Part shown: positions 1-7,725 of the stretch, one piece after another
Position numbering within the stretch: position 1 is the first letter of the stretch
How the letters are laid out: each line of letters starts with the position of its first letter
Assembly: GCA_003641675.1 (NCBI GenBank)
Contig: QNBI01000007.1
Location: forward strand, 1-15,936
Reading direction: 5' to 3'
DNA: 15,936 bases
From: Spirochaetota bacterium
GTDB taxonomy: Bacteria > Spirochaetota > Spirochaetia > SZUA-6
Made by a program: the position numbers and the translations under genes
Notes under the pieces: model-generated
The model's input: the letters and a program-made list of their open reading frames with translations, nothing else
The model's database searches: none
Told to the model about the DNA's origin: nothing

Positions 1-1
1 A

Positions 2-331
2 TGGAAAACGAACAGCAGTCAGGGGACCGCATACCTTTATAACGGGTCAATATCCGGCATTACCAGCTCATCTACAGGATCTGCAAATGCAACATTTATG
101 GGAGAAGCGTCTTCTGATTTCGGATTCGCATCTTCATGTACGGATATTAACGGGGATAATTATGCAGATGCAGTTATCGGAGCATACAGTTATGGCAGCA
201 ACAGGGGAAGGCTTTATATTTTCTTAAGCAACGGAGCTGCTGGAATCCAGGGCACAATTGCAGCAGCCTCTGCAGATACCGTAATAAGCGGAGAGGCAAG
301 TTCACAGCTTGGCTATTCAATCGCCCCATAG
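2..331 (+). CDS. FG-GAP repeat (integrin alpha-like) protein, C-terminal fragment
   Basis: The frame is open from the left edge, so the true start lies outside the window; the internal ATG at 98 is only an ORF-caller start. About 109 residues are visible. They hold one full FG-GAP-type repeat, with GEASSDFG, then a calcium-binding-like loop DINGDNYAD, then AVIGAYSYG and RLYIFLSNG. A second copy begins with GEASSQLGYSIA. FG-GAP repeats build beta-propeller blades in secreted or surface proteins, often with a Ca-binding DxNGDxxxD loop. The protein stops at SIAP just where the second repeat should run into its own DxNGD loop, and no other frame continues the repeat. The 3' end therefore looks truncated rather than natural. 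A weak stem (312-316 with 328-332) followed by a T run (340-345) could end transcription. The family is secure by motif; the role is unknown. Confidence 0.7.
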   Translation, partial: WKTNSSQGTAYLYNGSISGITSSSTGSANATFMGEASSDFGFASSCTDINGDNYADAVIGAYSYGSNRGRLYIFLSNGAAGIQGTIAAASADTVISGEASSQLGYSIAP

Positions 332-343
332 CACCACAATTTT

Positions 344-1693
344 TTACTCAATCCCATATTCTTTTATTTTATTGATAATTGTGCGGCGGGATATCCCAAG
401 CTCTTCTGCGGCTTTTGTCTTGTTTCCCTCCCAGCGATGAAGCGCCTTTTTAATAGCGTACCGTTCCAGAGCTTTTAAGGTATAGGGAGGACCGTATACA
501 GGGCCATCGGGCAGGCTGCCGGGCCTGGCATTAATGTTTCCGGGTAAATCTATGGGCAGGTCACTGGCGGTTATTGTTTCACCCTCTGCAAAGATAAAGG
601 CCCGTTCAAGAATATTTTCAAGCTCCCGGACATTACCCGGAAAATTGTAACTCTTAAGCTTCTTAACAGCACCCCCTGTGATTCCTGTAATTTTTTTCCC
701 TATTTTCCTGTTTAGTTTTTCTATAATACTCCCTGTAAGCATTGGTATATCTTCCAGCCTTGCTCTTAAAGGAGGAATTTCTATATGAACAACATTAAGC
801 CTGTAGTACAGGTCCTCACGGAACATTTTTTTCTCTATTAGATATTCCAAATTCCTGTTTGTAGCTGATATTATCCGCACATTAACGGGAATAAGCTGAG
901 TCCCTCCCAGCCGCATAATTTTGTGTTCCTGAATAACACGAAGCAGTTTCACCTGTAAAGCCGGGGGCATCTCCCCTATTTCATCGAGAAAAAGAGTTCC
1001 GTAGGATGCAAGCTCGAACATGCCAGGTTTTCTCTCTACTGCTCCGGTAAAAGCCCCTTTTTCGTAACCGAAAAGTTCGCTTTCTACAAGACTTTCCGGG
1101 ATTCCTCCGATATTAACAGGAATAAAAGGACCCTCGTAAACAGATGACTGTCTGTGAATCATCCGTGCTGCAACCTCCTTTCCCGTTCCGCTTTCTCCCG
1201 TAATTAAAACGGTTGTCGGAGTCTGTGCTACTTTTTCTATTAAACTTTTTATTTTTCTTACACTCTCGCTGTTTCCGATAAGTTCACTTTCAAGATTTTG
1301 AGTATGCTTTCCCGATTCCACCGCATTTTTAAACTTCTGGTCTTCCACAATTCTATTAAGACGCAAAAGAAGTTCATCGGAAGAAAAAGGTTTCACAATA
1401 TAATCCGAAGCCCCGTATTTAAGCGCATTTACAGCATCATCTATTTCACCGTAAGCAGACACCATAACAACGGGTATACGCAGGCCTTCGTCCTTTATCC
1501 ATTTAAGAAGTTCAAGCCCGTTAAGTCCCGGCATTTTCAGGTCTACCACTGCTGCGGAGAATACAGAATTCTCAAGCACCCGCTGGGCGGATAATCCGTT
1601 CTCTGCACATTCCACATCTATACCTTCTATCTCCAAAAGCCGTTTAATAGAGGTACGCATATTTTTATCATCATCAACAACAAGTATTTTCAA
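344..1693 (-). CDS. NtrC-family sigma-54-dependent response regulator
   Basis: Transcription activator of a two-component system, 449 residues, normal for the family. The receiver domain spans residues 1-120, with acidic pocket D7-D9, phospho-acceptor D51, S79 and K101. The AAA+ sigma-54 interaction domain spans about 138-370, with Walker A GESGTGKE (166-173), the sigma-54 contact loop GAFTGA (213-218) and Walker B FLDEIGE (235-241). A Fis-type helix-turn-helix closes the protein (about 407-446). The start is TTG at 1693, overlapping the kinase stop as TTGA; the purine-rich GAGAGCGGGAG just upstream serves as ribosome site, so the two genes are probably translationally coupled. It is the last gene of the exporter operon. 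All residues needed for phosphorylation-controlled sigma-54 activation are present. The likely partner is the adjacent kinase; the likely target, inferred from position, is this operon. Confidence 0.95.
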   Translation of the reverse strand: MKILVVDDDKNMRTSIKRLLEIEGIDVECAENGLSAQRVLENSVFSAAVVDLKMPGLNGLELLKWIKDEGLRIPVVMVSAYGEIDDAVNALKYGASDYIVKPFSSDELLLRLNRIVEDQKFKNAVESGKHTQNLESELIGNSESVRKIKSLIEKVAQTPTTVLITGESGTGKEVAARMIHRQSSVYEGPFIPVNIGGIPESLVESELFGYEKGAFTGAVERKPGMFELASYGTLFLDEIGEMPPALQVKLLRVIQEHKIMRLGGTQLIPVNVRIISATNRNLEYLIEKKMFREDLYYRLNVVHIEIPPLRARLEDIPMLTGSIIEKLNRKIGKKITGITGGAVKKLKSYNFPGNVRELENILERAFIFAEGETITASDLPIDLPGNINARPGSLPDGPVYGPPYTLKALERYAIKKALHRWEGNKTKAAEELGISRRTIINKIKEYGIE

Positions 1694-2976
1694 AACTCCC
1701 GCTCTCTTTTCAAAGTAACTCTTGCTTCCATGCCGCCGCCGTGCCTGCTAATAAGCTCAATTCTGCCGCCGGCTGCTTCTACAAATCTCCTCGAAATAGA
1801 AAGGCCAATTCCCGAACCCTGTGCCTTTGTCGTAAAAAAAGGCTCAAATAAATGTGCACGAATCTCCGGGGAAATACCGCTGCCTCTGTCTAAAACAGAG
1901 ATAGTTACAGTTTTTTTATCTGTCTTCACTTTTATCTCTATTCTGGAACCTCCGTCACAGCTCTCTGCAGCATTCTGGATAAGATTCTCAATAATAGATC
2001 TCAGCCTTTCTCTGTCGAATAATATATAAATTTTATCATCCGATAAAGCATCCGATAAGGTACCTGAAAGTCTGTCAAAAACAATATTGCCGCCCATTCT
2101 TTTAACAAGACCTGCAAGGTACTCATTGACCTCTATACAGACAGGTTCACCAAGGGGATTTTTAAGAAAATCATGGATACGGTCCGTTAATTTCCTAAGC
2201 CTTGCCGTTTCCTCGGAAATTACCCTTAAATCATCAAGTCCCTCTTTAGAAGTAAATCTTTTAAGAATATCTGTACGGAGCTGAATCGCTCCGAGGGGAT
2301 TCTTAATCTCATGCGAAAGGGTCCTGGCCGCCTGCCCTAAATGAACAAGCTGTTCCTGAGCCTTTAACCTGTTTTCATAACGGATGTTCTTCCTGTATAT
2401 AAGCTGAATAAGAAAGAGGGATGCACCTAAAAACAGAAGAACCATAACAAGCGACAGAGTGAGTATTTTTTCTCGCAGCCAATAATTTTTAATGTTTATT
2501 TCCAGGTAGAACCCGCCTGGCCGGTCAACTCTAAGAATTTTATCTTCCGCTTTTCCACCGGAATGAGGAGGCACCGGTGGCCTGCGTTTTAGTTTCCTGA
2601 CAAGTTTAACTGTTAGTCTGTTCTTATTAAAAGTAAAGAGTGAACCTTTTCCGTTAATATTTAAAAAATCCAGATGGATAGGCGCAGTACCGAAAACCTT
2701 AATGGCCCTGCCCTCTTTATTGTAAATACCGAATCCTAGTACACTTTTATCGGGTATACTGTTTAGATCCGGATTCTGCCGAACCATTTCGCTTAATGAA
2801 AAAAGCAGTTGCTCTGTTTCGTACTGATTAAGAAGTCTATTCTTTATCCTTTCACCGCGTATTATAAAAACAAAGAGAATCCCAATTACTATAAACAGAA
2901 TGACAAGCAACGAATAGACAAAATATTCCCCTTTAGGCTGCTTAAAAAGCTGTCCAAATCGTATTTTCCTACTCAT
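1690..2976 (-). CDS. Membrane sensor histidine kinase, partner of the NtrC-type regulator
   Basis: A 428-residue inner-membrane kinase. Transmembrane segments lie at about 18-38 and 171-193 and enclose a periplasmic sensor region of about 130 residues with no recognisable named fold and a basic, proline-rich stretch (RRPPVPPH, 131-138). The dimerisation/phosphoacceptor helix has SHEIKNP with H222. The ATPase domain has an N box ENLIQNAAES (330-339), G1 DRGSGIS (363-369), FFTTK (380-384) and G2 GSGIGLS (387-393). This is the NtrB/ZraS/AtoS style usually paired with sigma-54 regulators. The ATG at 2976 lies inside the end of the permease gene (8-bp overlap) with AGAGG about nine bases upstream. 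The 3' end overlaps the regulator start by 4 bp. Being encoded in the exporter operon, it probably senses an envelope signal or a substrate of that exporter; the ligand cannot be told from sequence. Confidence 0.93.
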   Translation of the reverse strand: MSRKIRFGQLFKQPKGEYFVYSLLVILFIVIGILFVFIIRGERIKNRLLNQYETEQLLFSLSEMVRQNPDLNSIPDKSVLGFGIYNKEGRAIKVFGTAPIHLDFLNINGKGSLFTFNKNRLTVKLVRKLKRRPPVPPHSGGKAEDKILRVDRPGGFYLEINIKNYWLREKILTLSLVMVLLFLGASLFLIQLIYRKNIRYENRLKAQEQLVHLGQAARTLSHEIKNPLGAIQLRTDILKRFTSKEGLDDLRVISEETARLRKLTDRIHDFLKNPLGEPVCIEVNEYLAGLVKRMGGNIVFDRLSGTLSDALSDDKIYILFDRERLRSIIENLIQNAAESCDGGSRIEIKVKTDKKTVTISVLDRGSGISPEIRAHLFEPFFTTKAQGSGIGLSISRRFVEAAGGRIELISRHGGGMEARVTLKREREF

Positions 2977-4156
2977 ACATAAGAGCCTCTACAGGCTGGA
3001 GCTTCGAAGCCTGCACAGCCGGATAAAGACCGAAGAAAATCCCGACAGCACTGGAAAAGAGAACTGCCAGAAGAAAAGCGCTGAACTTAGGCGCGAAGAG
3101 CCACTTTAGAAAGAGAGTGATTATATAGCTCATACCTACACCGAAAGCAATTCCTATAAGCCCTCCGAAAAGAGTAAGCACAACAGCTTCTACCAAAAAT
3201 TGCCCCCGTATAACCTTCGGTGTAGCTCCAAGTGCTTTGCGTATTCCTATTTCCTTTGTCCGTTCCGCAACAGATACCAGCATAATATTCATTATACCTA
3301 TACCGCCGACAATAAGCGAAATCGCCGCTATTCCGGTTAAAAACAGATTTAATGTATTAGTAATACCCGTATATATATTTGCAATTGTGGCAGGAGAGAC
3401 CACCTTGTACGATTCTTCATCGCCTGTTAATTTTAAAAGGTAATCTTCTATCTTATTGGAGATGCTAAGGACATCCCCTCCTTTTTTTGTGCCTATAACG
3501 TAATTTCTAACACGTGTAATATGCTGCAGTCTCTGATCGTATGTCCTTCTCGGTACATATACACTTGTATCAAAGTCCATTCCCATAACGGCGGTTTTTG
3601 TTTTCATTACCCCAATTACACGAAAGCTCTTTGCCTGTTTCCTGTAAATTCGTATATATTTCCCTACAGCATCCCCGTCCGGAAAAAGTTTAATCGCCGC
3701 TTCTGCCCCCAACACAACAACCGATTTTCTCCGTAAGTCATCTTCATCAGTAATAAATTTCCCATTTTCAGTTTCATAATCAAAAACATTGGTGAAAGAT
3801 GCAGAAACAGCTGTTACATTTGCCTGATACGTATCTCTCCCCCTCTGAAGACGCATAGAAGAACGGTTAACAGGAATTGCATCCTTTACACCTTCCACAT
3901 TCTCCTTTATCTTATTTGCAAGTTCCGGAGTAAATATTCTCCTTGACTCACTGTCGTTACCCCTTGTAAAAATATTAATTGTTTCCAGTCCCATAGTTGC
4001 AACCTGGTTCTTAATGCTCACAGAAGCGCTTTGGCCCAGTGTTGTTATTGTAATAATGGACGCGACACCTATAACAATTCCCAGAACGGATAAGAATGTT
4101 CTAAGTTTATTGCCTGCGAAATCCTTAAAGGACAATTTTATATTCTCGAAAAACAT
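2969..4156 (-). CDS. MacB/FtsX-family ABC transporter permease
   Basis: A 395-residue permease with the MacB-type plan: one N-terminal membrane helix (about 18-40), a large periplasmic domain (about 41-267), then three C-terminal helices (about 268-294, 322-349, 360-382). The diagnostic segment [17 protein letters not shown] (296-312) follows helix 2 and is the cytoplasmic contact region typical of FtsX/MacB proteins. The family does not move substrate through the membrane in the classical way; it uses ATP hydrolysis to drive periplasmic conformational change. With the ATPase, adaptor and TolC-like genes upstream it forms a complete tripartite exporter. The ATG at 4156 has the ribosome site GAAGGTGGA at good spacing, 21 bp after the ATPase stop. 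Length and topology match separate-permease members; MacB proper of E. coli is fused to its ATPase. The substrate is unknown. Confidence 0.94.
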   Translation of the reverse strand: MFFENIKLSFKDFAGNKLRTFLSVLGIVIGVASIITITTLGQSASVSIKNQVATMGLETINIFTRGNDSESRRIFTPELANKIKENVEGVKDAIPVNRSSMRLQRGRDTYQANVTAVSASFTNVFDYETENGKFITDEDDLRRKSVVVLGAEAAIKLFPDGDAVGKYIRIYRKQAKSFRVIGVMKTKTAVMGMDFDTSVYVPRRTYDQRLQHITRVRNYVIGTKKGGDVLSISNKIEDYLLKLTGDEESYKVVSPATIANIYTGITNTLNLFLTGIAAISLIVGGIGIMNIMLVSVAERTKEIGIRKALGATPKVIRGQFLVEAVVLTLFGGLIGIAFGVGMSYIITLFLKWLFAPKFSAFLLAVLFSSAVGIFFGLYPAVQASKLQPVEALMYE

Positions 4157-4177
4157 CGGCTATTCCACCTTCTTTTT

Positions 4178-4864
4178 CTATTTTTTTTCTATCCTGGTTA
4201 TTAATCCGTCCCTGATATGCACAATCTCTTCTGCCATAATACCCACTTCAGGATCATGCGTCACAACCACAACAGTTTTTCCGTTTTCGTTAATCTTTTT
4301 AAAAATTTCAAGAATGGAACTTCCTGTTTCCGTATCGAGGTTTCCGGTAGGCTCATCCGCAAGAATAATCGAAGGCTCTGTTACTAAAGCCCGTGCAATT
4401 GCAACCCGCTGCCGCTGTCCTCCGGAAAGTTCTGTCGGCCGGTGATTCATCCTTTCTGCAAGTCCGACCTCTTTTAAGGCTTCCGTAGCTCTTTCTTTCC
4501 TCTCTTTTACCGGAACATGCGCATACATAAGGGGAGTCATAACATTCTCTAGAATTGTTATTCTTGTTAGCAGATTAAACTGCTGAAACACAAAACCAAT
4601 TTTTTTATTTCTTATACGGGCAAGAGACTCTTCGCTTAGTTCGGAAACATCCTCACCTTCCAGATATATTTTGCCCGATGTGGGAATATCCAGACATCCG
4701 ATTAAATGCATAAGTGTGGTCTTTCCCGAACCTGATGGCCCCATAATAGCAAGGAGCTTTCCGCTGTTAATTTCCAGGTTTACACCGCGCAGCGCGTTTA
4801 TAACCGCTTCACCAAGAGTATACTCTTTTTTTACATTTTTGACTTTTATTATTGTACCATTCAT
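4178..4864 (-). CDS. MacB/LolD-type ABC transporter ATPase
   Basis: A 228-residue nucleotide-binding subunit powering the adjacent permease. From the ATG at 4864: Walker A GPSGSGKT (42-49), Q-loop Q94 in FVFQQFNLL, signature LSGGQRQR (146-153), Walker [13 protein letters not shown] (166-177) and H-loop H203. FQQFNLL and DEPTGNLD are characteristic of the LolD/MacB/FtsE subgroup. A GTG at 4879 would add five residues, but the ATG at 4864 has GGGGAAG at proper distance and gives the usual family N-terminus, so I chose it. The gene begins 38 bp after the adaptor stop and ends 21 bp before the permease. All catalytic motifs are intact. A lipoprotein-release (Lol) role is less likely than export because an adaptor and a TolC-like protein are in the same operon. 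Confidence 0.95.
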   Translation of the reverse strand: MNGTIIKVKNVKKEYTLGEAVINALRGVNLEINSGKLLAIMGPSGSGKTTLMHLIGCLDIPTSGKIYLEGEDVSELSEESLARIRNKKIGFVFQQFNLLTRITILENVMTPLMYAHVPVKERKERATEALKEVGLAERMNHRPTELSGGQRQRVAIARALVTEPSIILADEPTGNLDTETGSSILEIFKKINENGKTVVVVTHDPEVGIMAEEIVHIRDGLITRIEKK

Positions 4865-4902
4865 TTCTTCCCCATACACTATTTTCGCTTACACTTTCCC
4901 CG

Positions 4903-6021
4903 CTATTTCCCCGAACTTTTTTTCGGAGGAGGAGGCCTCTTGCCGAATTTTCCCTGCGGAAACCCGAATATCGCAAGAGGATTGCTGCTCCCGGATGAAC
5001 TGCTCTTTTTAAATCCTGCAAGTAGCTCTGTAGCAGAGAGAACTCTGTCCCCTTCCTTTAAACCGGATATCACCTTAACCTCTTTGTCATTATACGATGC
5101 AGTCTTAACGGTAAGGGGGCGCGGCCGGGAATTGTTTCCCTGAGCACTTCCCTCCTGCGGAGCCGGAAAGGCAATCTTACGGCCGTTTTTTTCCATAACG
5201 GCATCCTTATTCACAATAAGTATTTCTTCCTCGGGATTTACAATAATCTCTGCCGTAAAAGAGTAACCCGGATGAATCTCCTTTGGAGGACGATTAATAA
5301 CTATCTCTGTATTCAGAACCGCAATACCTTCACTGGTCACCTCACCCTCTAAAGGAATATTTTCGACGGTTCCTGTGACTTTTAAATCGGGAAGAGCATC
5401 AAAACTAAAAGTTACCTTCTGATTCTTCTTAACAAGGGGTACATCCAGCTCATCCACTTCTACATCAGCTTTTAAAGAAGATATATTTATAACTCTTACT
5501 GCAGGCGTATTGCTTCCCGCGGCTACATAATCACCTTCCTCTATGTTAACAGCCGAAACATATCCGGAAATAGAGGAGTACAGCTTCCGCTCTTCCACAG
5601 CTTTTTCTCTAAGCTGTTTCTCCATCTCTAAAAGCTCTATATCGCGCTTTGCACCTTCTACTTTTTTCTGTTCTATATTGTATTCAACCTGTTTTAGTTC
5701 GTAAATCTGCTGCGTATTGTCAAGTTCAGCAACTAAAGTTCCTGCCCGAACATAATTTCCCTCTTCTACGTAAACTTTAGAAACAAAACCATTTACATGA
5801 AATTTCAGGTTTTCGGCTTCTATTGGTTCTATATTTCCGGACACCTCTATCGTTTCCGTATGTTTTACACTTTTTACAGTATATACTGTCAGCTGTTTTC
5901 CTGTATCCTTAACTTGTTTTCCTCTTATAAAGAAGTAGTAGTATGCGCCTGCAATAGAAGCAATAATCAAAAGAGTAATAAGAATCCAGATTAATACATG
6001 TCTATTTTTTTTCTTTTTCAT
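4903..6021 (-). CDS. Periplasmic adaptor (HlyD/MacA/RND-MFP family)
   Basis: A 372-residue membrane-fusion protein joining an inner-membrane pump to the outer-membrane channel. One uncleaved N-terminal anchor (about 9-32) follows the lysine-rich MKKKKNRH. The biotinyl-lipoyl-like halves are at about 68-101 and 148-178, both with the VEEGNYV / IEEGDYV turn. Between them the charged helical hairpin (about 102-147) is only some 45 residues, short for a TolC-docking adaptor. Beta-barrel and membrane-proximal domains follow (about 183-335). The tail is low-complexity, rich in Ser, Gly and Pro, and ends in a basic KRPPPPKK run. The ATG at 6021 lies inside the TolC-like gene (20-bp overlap), with AGGAG 11 bases upstream. 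The next gene, the ATPase, starts 38 bp on. The family is clear; whether the short hairpin reaches the channel directly is uncertain. Confidence 0.93.
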   Translation of the reverse strand: MKKKKNRHVLIWILITLLIIASIAGAYYYFFIRGKQVKDTGKQLTVYTVKSVKHTETIEVSGNIEPIEAENLKFHVNGFVSKVYVEEGNYVRAGTLVAELDNTQQIYELKQVEYNIEQKKVEGAKRDIELLEMEKQLREKAVEERKLYSSISGYVSAVNIEEGDYVAAGSNTPAVRVINISSLKADVEVDELDVPLVKKNQKVTFSFDALPDLKVTGTVENIPLEGEVTSEGIAVLNTEIVINRPPKEIHPGYSFTAEIIVNPEEEILIVNKDAVMEKNGRKIAFPAPQEGSAQGNNSRPRPLTVKTASYNDKEVKVISGLKEGDRVLSATELLAGFKKSSSSGSSNPLAIFGFPQGKFGKRPPPPKKSSGK

Positions 6022-7510
6022 TATCTAAATAACTCCTATTTAAAACTAATCCTGCTATCTCCTGTCCGGCAAGCAGCTTATCAAGAAGAAGAGCCTTTCT
6101 ATCATAGGTTAAGCTGTCAAGCTGCCACTGCAGACTTTTAAGCTCTTCTTCTGATATAATTCCGCTATTGTATTGGATTTTAGCCTCTTTAAGCTTTAAC
6201 TTTGCTATTTCCGTATCTGCCCTAAGGTCTTCTTCTCTGTTTTTAAATTCCTCAAGCTCCAATCTTATATTTTCACGCTTAGAAAGGAAACTGTCTCTTA
6301 AAAGCTTAACCTGCAGTTCATCCGAAGCAATAGTATTCCTGCTGATATCTTCATCTATATTTTTTATTCTGTTATCGGGAATAGACCATGAAATACCCGT
6401 TTTTAAATAGACCGATTTGGAATTTACGGTTCCGCCGACAGCAGCAGAAAAGGATAAATTTTCGAATACGCCTTTAAATGTTCCCGATATGTCTGTATCT
6501 GCCCTTCCAGTACTCAAGACATCTGCGGTGCCCCCATTCCCACTAGAAACAGAGACCCCGGCGGATAGCACCGGGACATCCGGAGTTACCTGCTCATTAA
6601 GTGTTGCCCTATCCTTTAATATACGAAGATAGGCCAAATACATATCGGGATTAAGTGCCATATTATCAAGAGAAGGCAGCGCCAATTTAACTTCCGGCAG
6701 TCTTTCGGGAAGCGATTTAAATGCACTTCCCAACAACCTTTTAAGTTCTGCATTTTTATTTTCAAGAGTCTTAGAAACTAAATTTTGCTGCCTCTTTAGT
6801 TTCACAAGGCCATATTTAAGCTCTATAAACTTTGAACTTCCTGAATTATACGTACCGAGTTTTACTGCGTCATTAAATGCTTTTTGAGCATTCATTATAC
6901 TTATATTAATACTTTGTAAACTCTTCTCCGAAGAATAGATATCCTTTAACCTGTTAAGCACGATGATTTTAAGTTCTGTTTCTCTCTTTAATATTTCAAT
7001 TTCAAGCTGTTTTACAGAGAGCTTATCCGCAATATCCTGCGCTTGTGTGGAATTCTCAAGTGATAAAATTTTATTCAGAGGTTGATTAATAGATAACCGG
7101 GGATACAGTTCCAGAGAAGTGCTTCCGTCCGGACTCCCCATACCTACCGAAGCATCTGCACCTGCTGTTATTTGAGTCTCCAAAGGGTCTGCCAACCCAA
7201 GAATCACAGAGGGACTGGAATAAACTGTAAAGGGTGCAGCCGAAGTTCCATCTGCCAAATATTTATCGGCCCATGAATAGGATACTCCGGTATTCTCTGC
7301 AGATAAGGTGAGGGAAAAAACTGCATCCATGTTGTTCTTTTTTATTCCCAGCTTTGTATTTTTCAGTGCAAGTCTATCTATTTTAAGCTGATAGTCATTC
7401 TTAAGCGCAGTATCAAGAAACCAGTTTAGGTCCTCCGAATAGAGAGGGCATAATACCGGGGAAATACTTATAAAAAAGGAAAAAAGAATAACAGTAAGAA
7501 TATACTTCAT
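6002..7510 (-). CDS. TolC-like outer-membrane efflux protein
   Basis: First gene of the exporter operon, 502 residues from the chosen start. The frame extends upstream to ATGs at 7561 and 7534, but the ATG at 7510 gives a proper signal peptide (MKYILTVILFSFFISISPV). None of the three has a clear ribosome site. The mature part alternates long amphipathic helices, for example around ENKNAELKRLLG and EDLRADTEIAKLKLKEAK, with beta-type stretches rich in Ser, Gly and Thr. This is the twofold-repeated plan of outer-membrane efflux proteins, which trimerise into a channel-tunnel. Near the C-terminus, IQYNSGIISEEELKSL resembles the common Y-x-x-G-x-I-S-x-x-E-x-L signature. A cysteine follows the signal core (PVLC), but the residue before it is Leu, so a lipoprotein is possible but not convincing. 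The 3' end overlaps the adaptor gene. Confidence 0.88.
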   Translation of the reverse strand: MKYILTVILFSFFISISPVLCPLYSEDLNWFLDTALKNDYQLKIDRLALKNTKLGIKKNNMDAVFSLTLSAENTGVSYSWADKYLADGTSAAPFTVYSSPSVILGLADPLETQITAGADASVGMGSPDGSTSLELYPRLSINQPLNKILSLENSTQAQDIADKLSVKQLEIEILKRETELKIIVLNRLKDIYSSEKSLQSINISIMNAQKAFNDAVKLGTYNSGSSKFIELKYGLVKLKRQQNLVSKTLENKNAELKRLLGSAFKSLPERLPEVKLALPSLDNMALNPDMYLAYLRILKDRATLNEQVTPDVPVLSAGVSVSSGNGGTADVLSTGRADTDISGTFKGVFENLSFSAAVGGTVNSKSVYLKTGISWSIPDNRIKNIDEDISRNTIASDELQVKLLRDSFLSKRENIRLELEEFKNREEDLRADTEIAKLKLKEAKIQYNSGIISEEELKSLQWQLDSLTYDRKALLLDKLLAGQEIAGLVLNRSYLDNEKEKK

Positions 7511-7522
7511 GATAACTATACT

Positions 7523-7538
7523 AACAAAAAGCATGCCA
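7523..7538 (-). promoter_or_regulatory. Candidate sigma-54 (-24/-12) promoter of the exporter operon
   Basis: On the minus strand the sequence reads TGGCATG, four bases, then TTGTT, close to the sigma-54 consensus TGGCACG-N4-TTGCW. It differs at one base in each block, including the C of the -12 GC. It fits the operon-encoded sigma-54 regulator. Against it: transcription would begin near 7513, only a few bases before the preferred TolC ATG at 7510, which would make the message nearly leaderless. No convincing sigma-70 promoter was found in the gap. Confidence 0.35.
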
Positions 7539-7571
7539 AGATAGAATATAAATAATAACATGCTTTGAGCT

Positions 7572-7602
7572 GTTTAGACCGTTTGGGTTGTTTACGCTGT
7601 TT
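7572..7602 (-). repeat. Four AAAC boxes at exact 9-bp spacing
   Basis: On the plus strand GTTT begins at 7572, 7581, 7590 and 7599, so the minus strand reads AAAC-N5 four times in perfect 9-bp phase. The five spacer bases are not conserved. An A+T-rich tract (7605-7620) follows on the side away from the TolC gene. It lies between the proposed promoter and the palindrome. Function unknown; chance is not excluded because the unit is only four bases. Confidence 0.45.
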
Positions 7603-7634
7603 GCAGTAAAAAATTTAATTAACTCCTAAAATAC

Positions 7635-7676
7635 TTACTGTGCAGAATTTTCCTTCTGCCCGTTACTGTGCAGAAT
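7635..7676 (-). repeat. 14-bp direct repeat, two copies 28 bp apart
   Basis: TTACTGTGCAGAAT (plus strand) occurs at 7635-7648 and again at 7663-7676 without mismatch. The second copy is part of the palindrome at 7666-7684; the first carries only one half of that palindrome. Tandem sites of this sort upstream of an operon are typical of activator or repressor binding. The regulator encoded at the end of the operon is the obvious candidate binder, by inference. Confidence 0.6.
7642..7659 (-). promoter_or_regulatory. Small hairpin GCAGAA-N6-TTCTGC
   Basis: Perfect 6-bp arms at 7642-7647 and 7654-7659. In the minus-strand transcript the loop would be GGAAAA. The first arm to be transcribed can pair instead with the upstream copy of the 14-bp repeat (TTCTGC in 7663-7676), giving alternative structures. 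There is no adjacent uridine run, so it is not a standard intrinsic terminator for relA. Confidence 0.4.
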
Positions 7677-7684
7677 ATGCACAG
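7666..7684. promoter_or_regulatory. 19-bp perfect palindrome, possible operator or upstream activating site
   Basis: CTGTGCA at 7666-7672 and TGCACAG at 7678-7684 are perfect inverted arms around GAATA. Size and layout resemble the dyad sites bound by Fis-type domains of NtrC-like regulators, although the exact bases need not match. It lies about 150-170 bases upstream of the proposed -24/-12 site's start point, a usual distance for a sigma-54 enhancer. It could also form an RNA hairpin after relA, but no T run follows it in that direction. Confidence 0.5.
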
Positions 7685-7725
7685 CATTTTCAGGTGCGGC
7701 AGATGTACTTTGCCTGCTATCCTCT

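Noticed and set aside
4809..5021. A 70-codon minus-strand frame bridging the adaptor end and the ATPase start
   Set aside because: It overlaps both well-supported genes in another frame and shows no motif; it is a shadow frame.
7511..7561. Upstream ATG at 7561 as start of the TolC-like protein
   Set aside because: It would place 17 hydrophobic residues ahead of a normal signal peptide, has no ribosome site, and would cover the possible -24/-12 element.
7572..7684. CRISPR-like or plasmid iteron array in the gap before the TolC-like gene
   Set aside because: Only two 14-bp copies and four 4-bp boxes, no spacers of uniform length, and no cas or rep gene nearby.
7630..7725. Intrinsic terminator for relA
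   Set aside because: Hairpins exist but none is followed directly by a T run on the minus strand.
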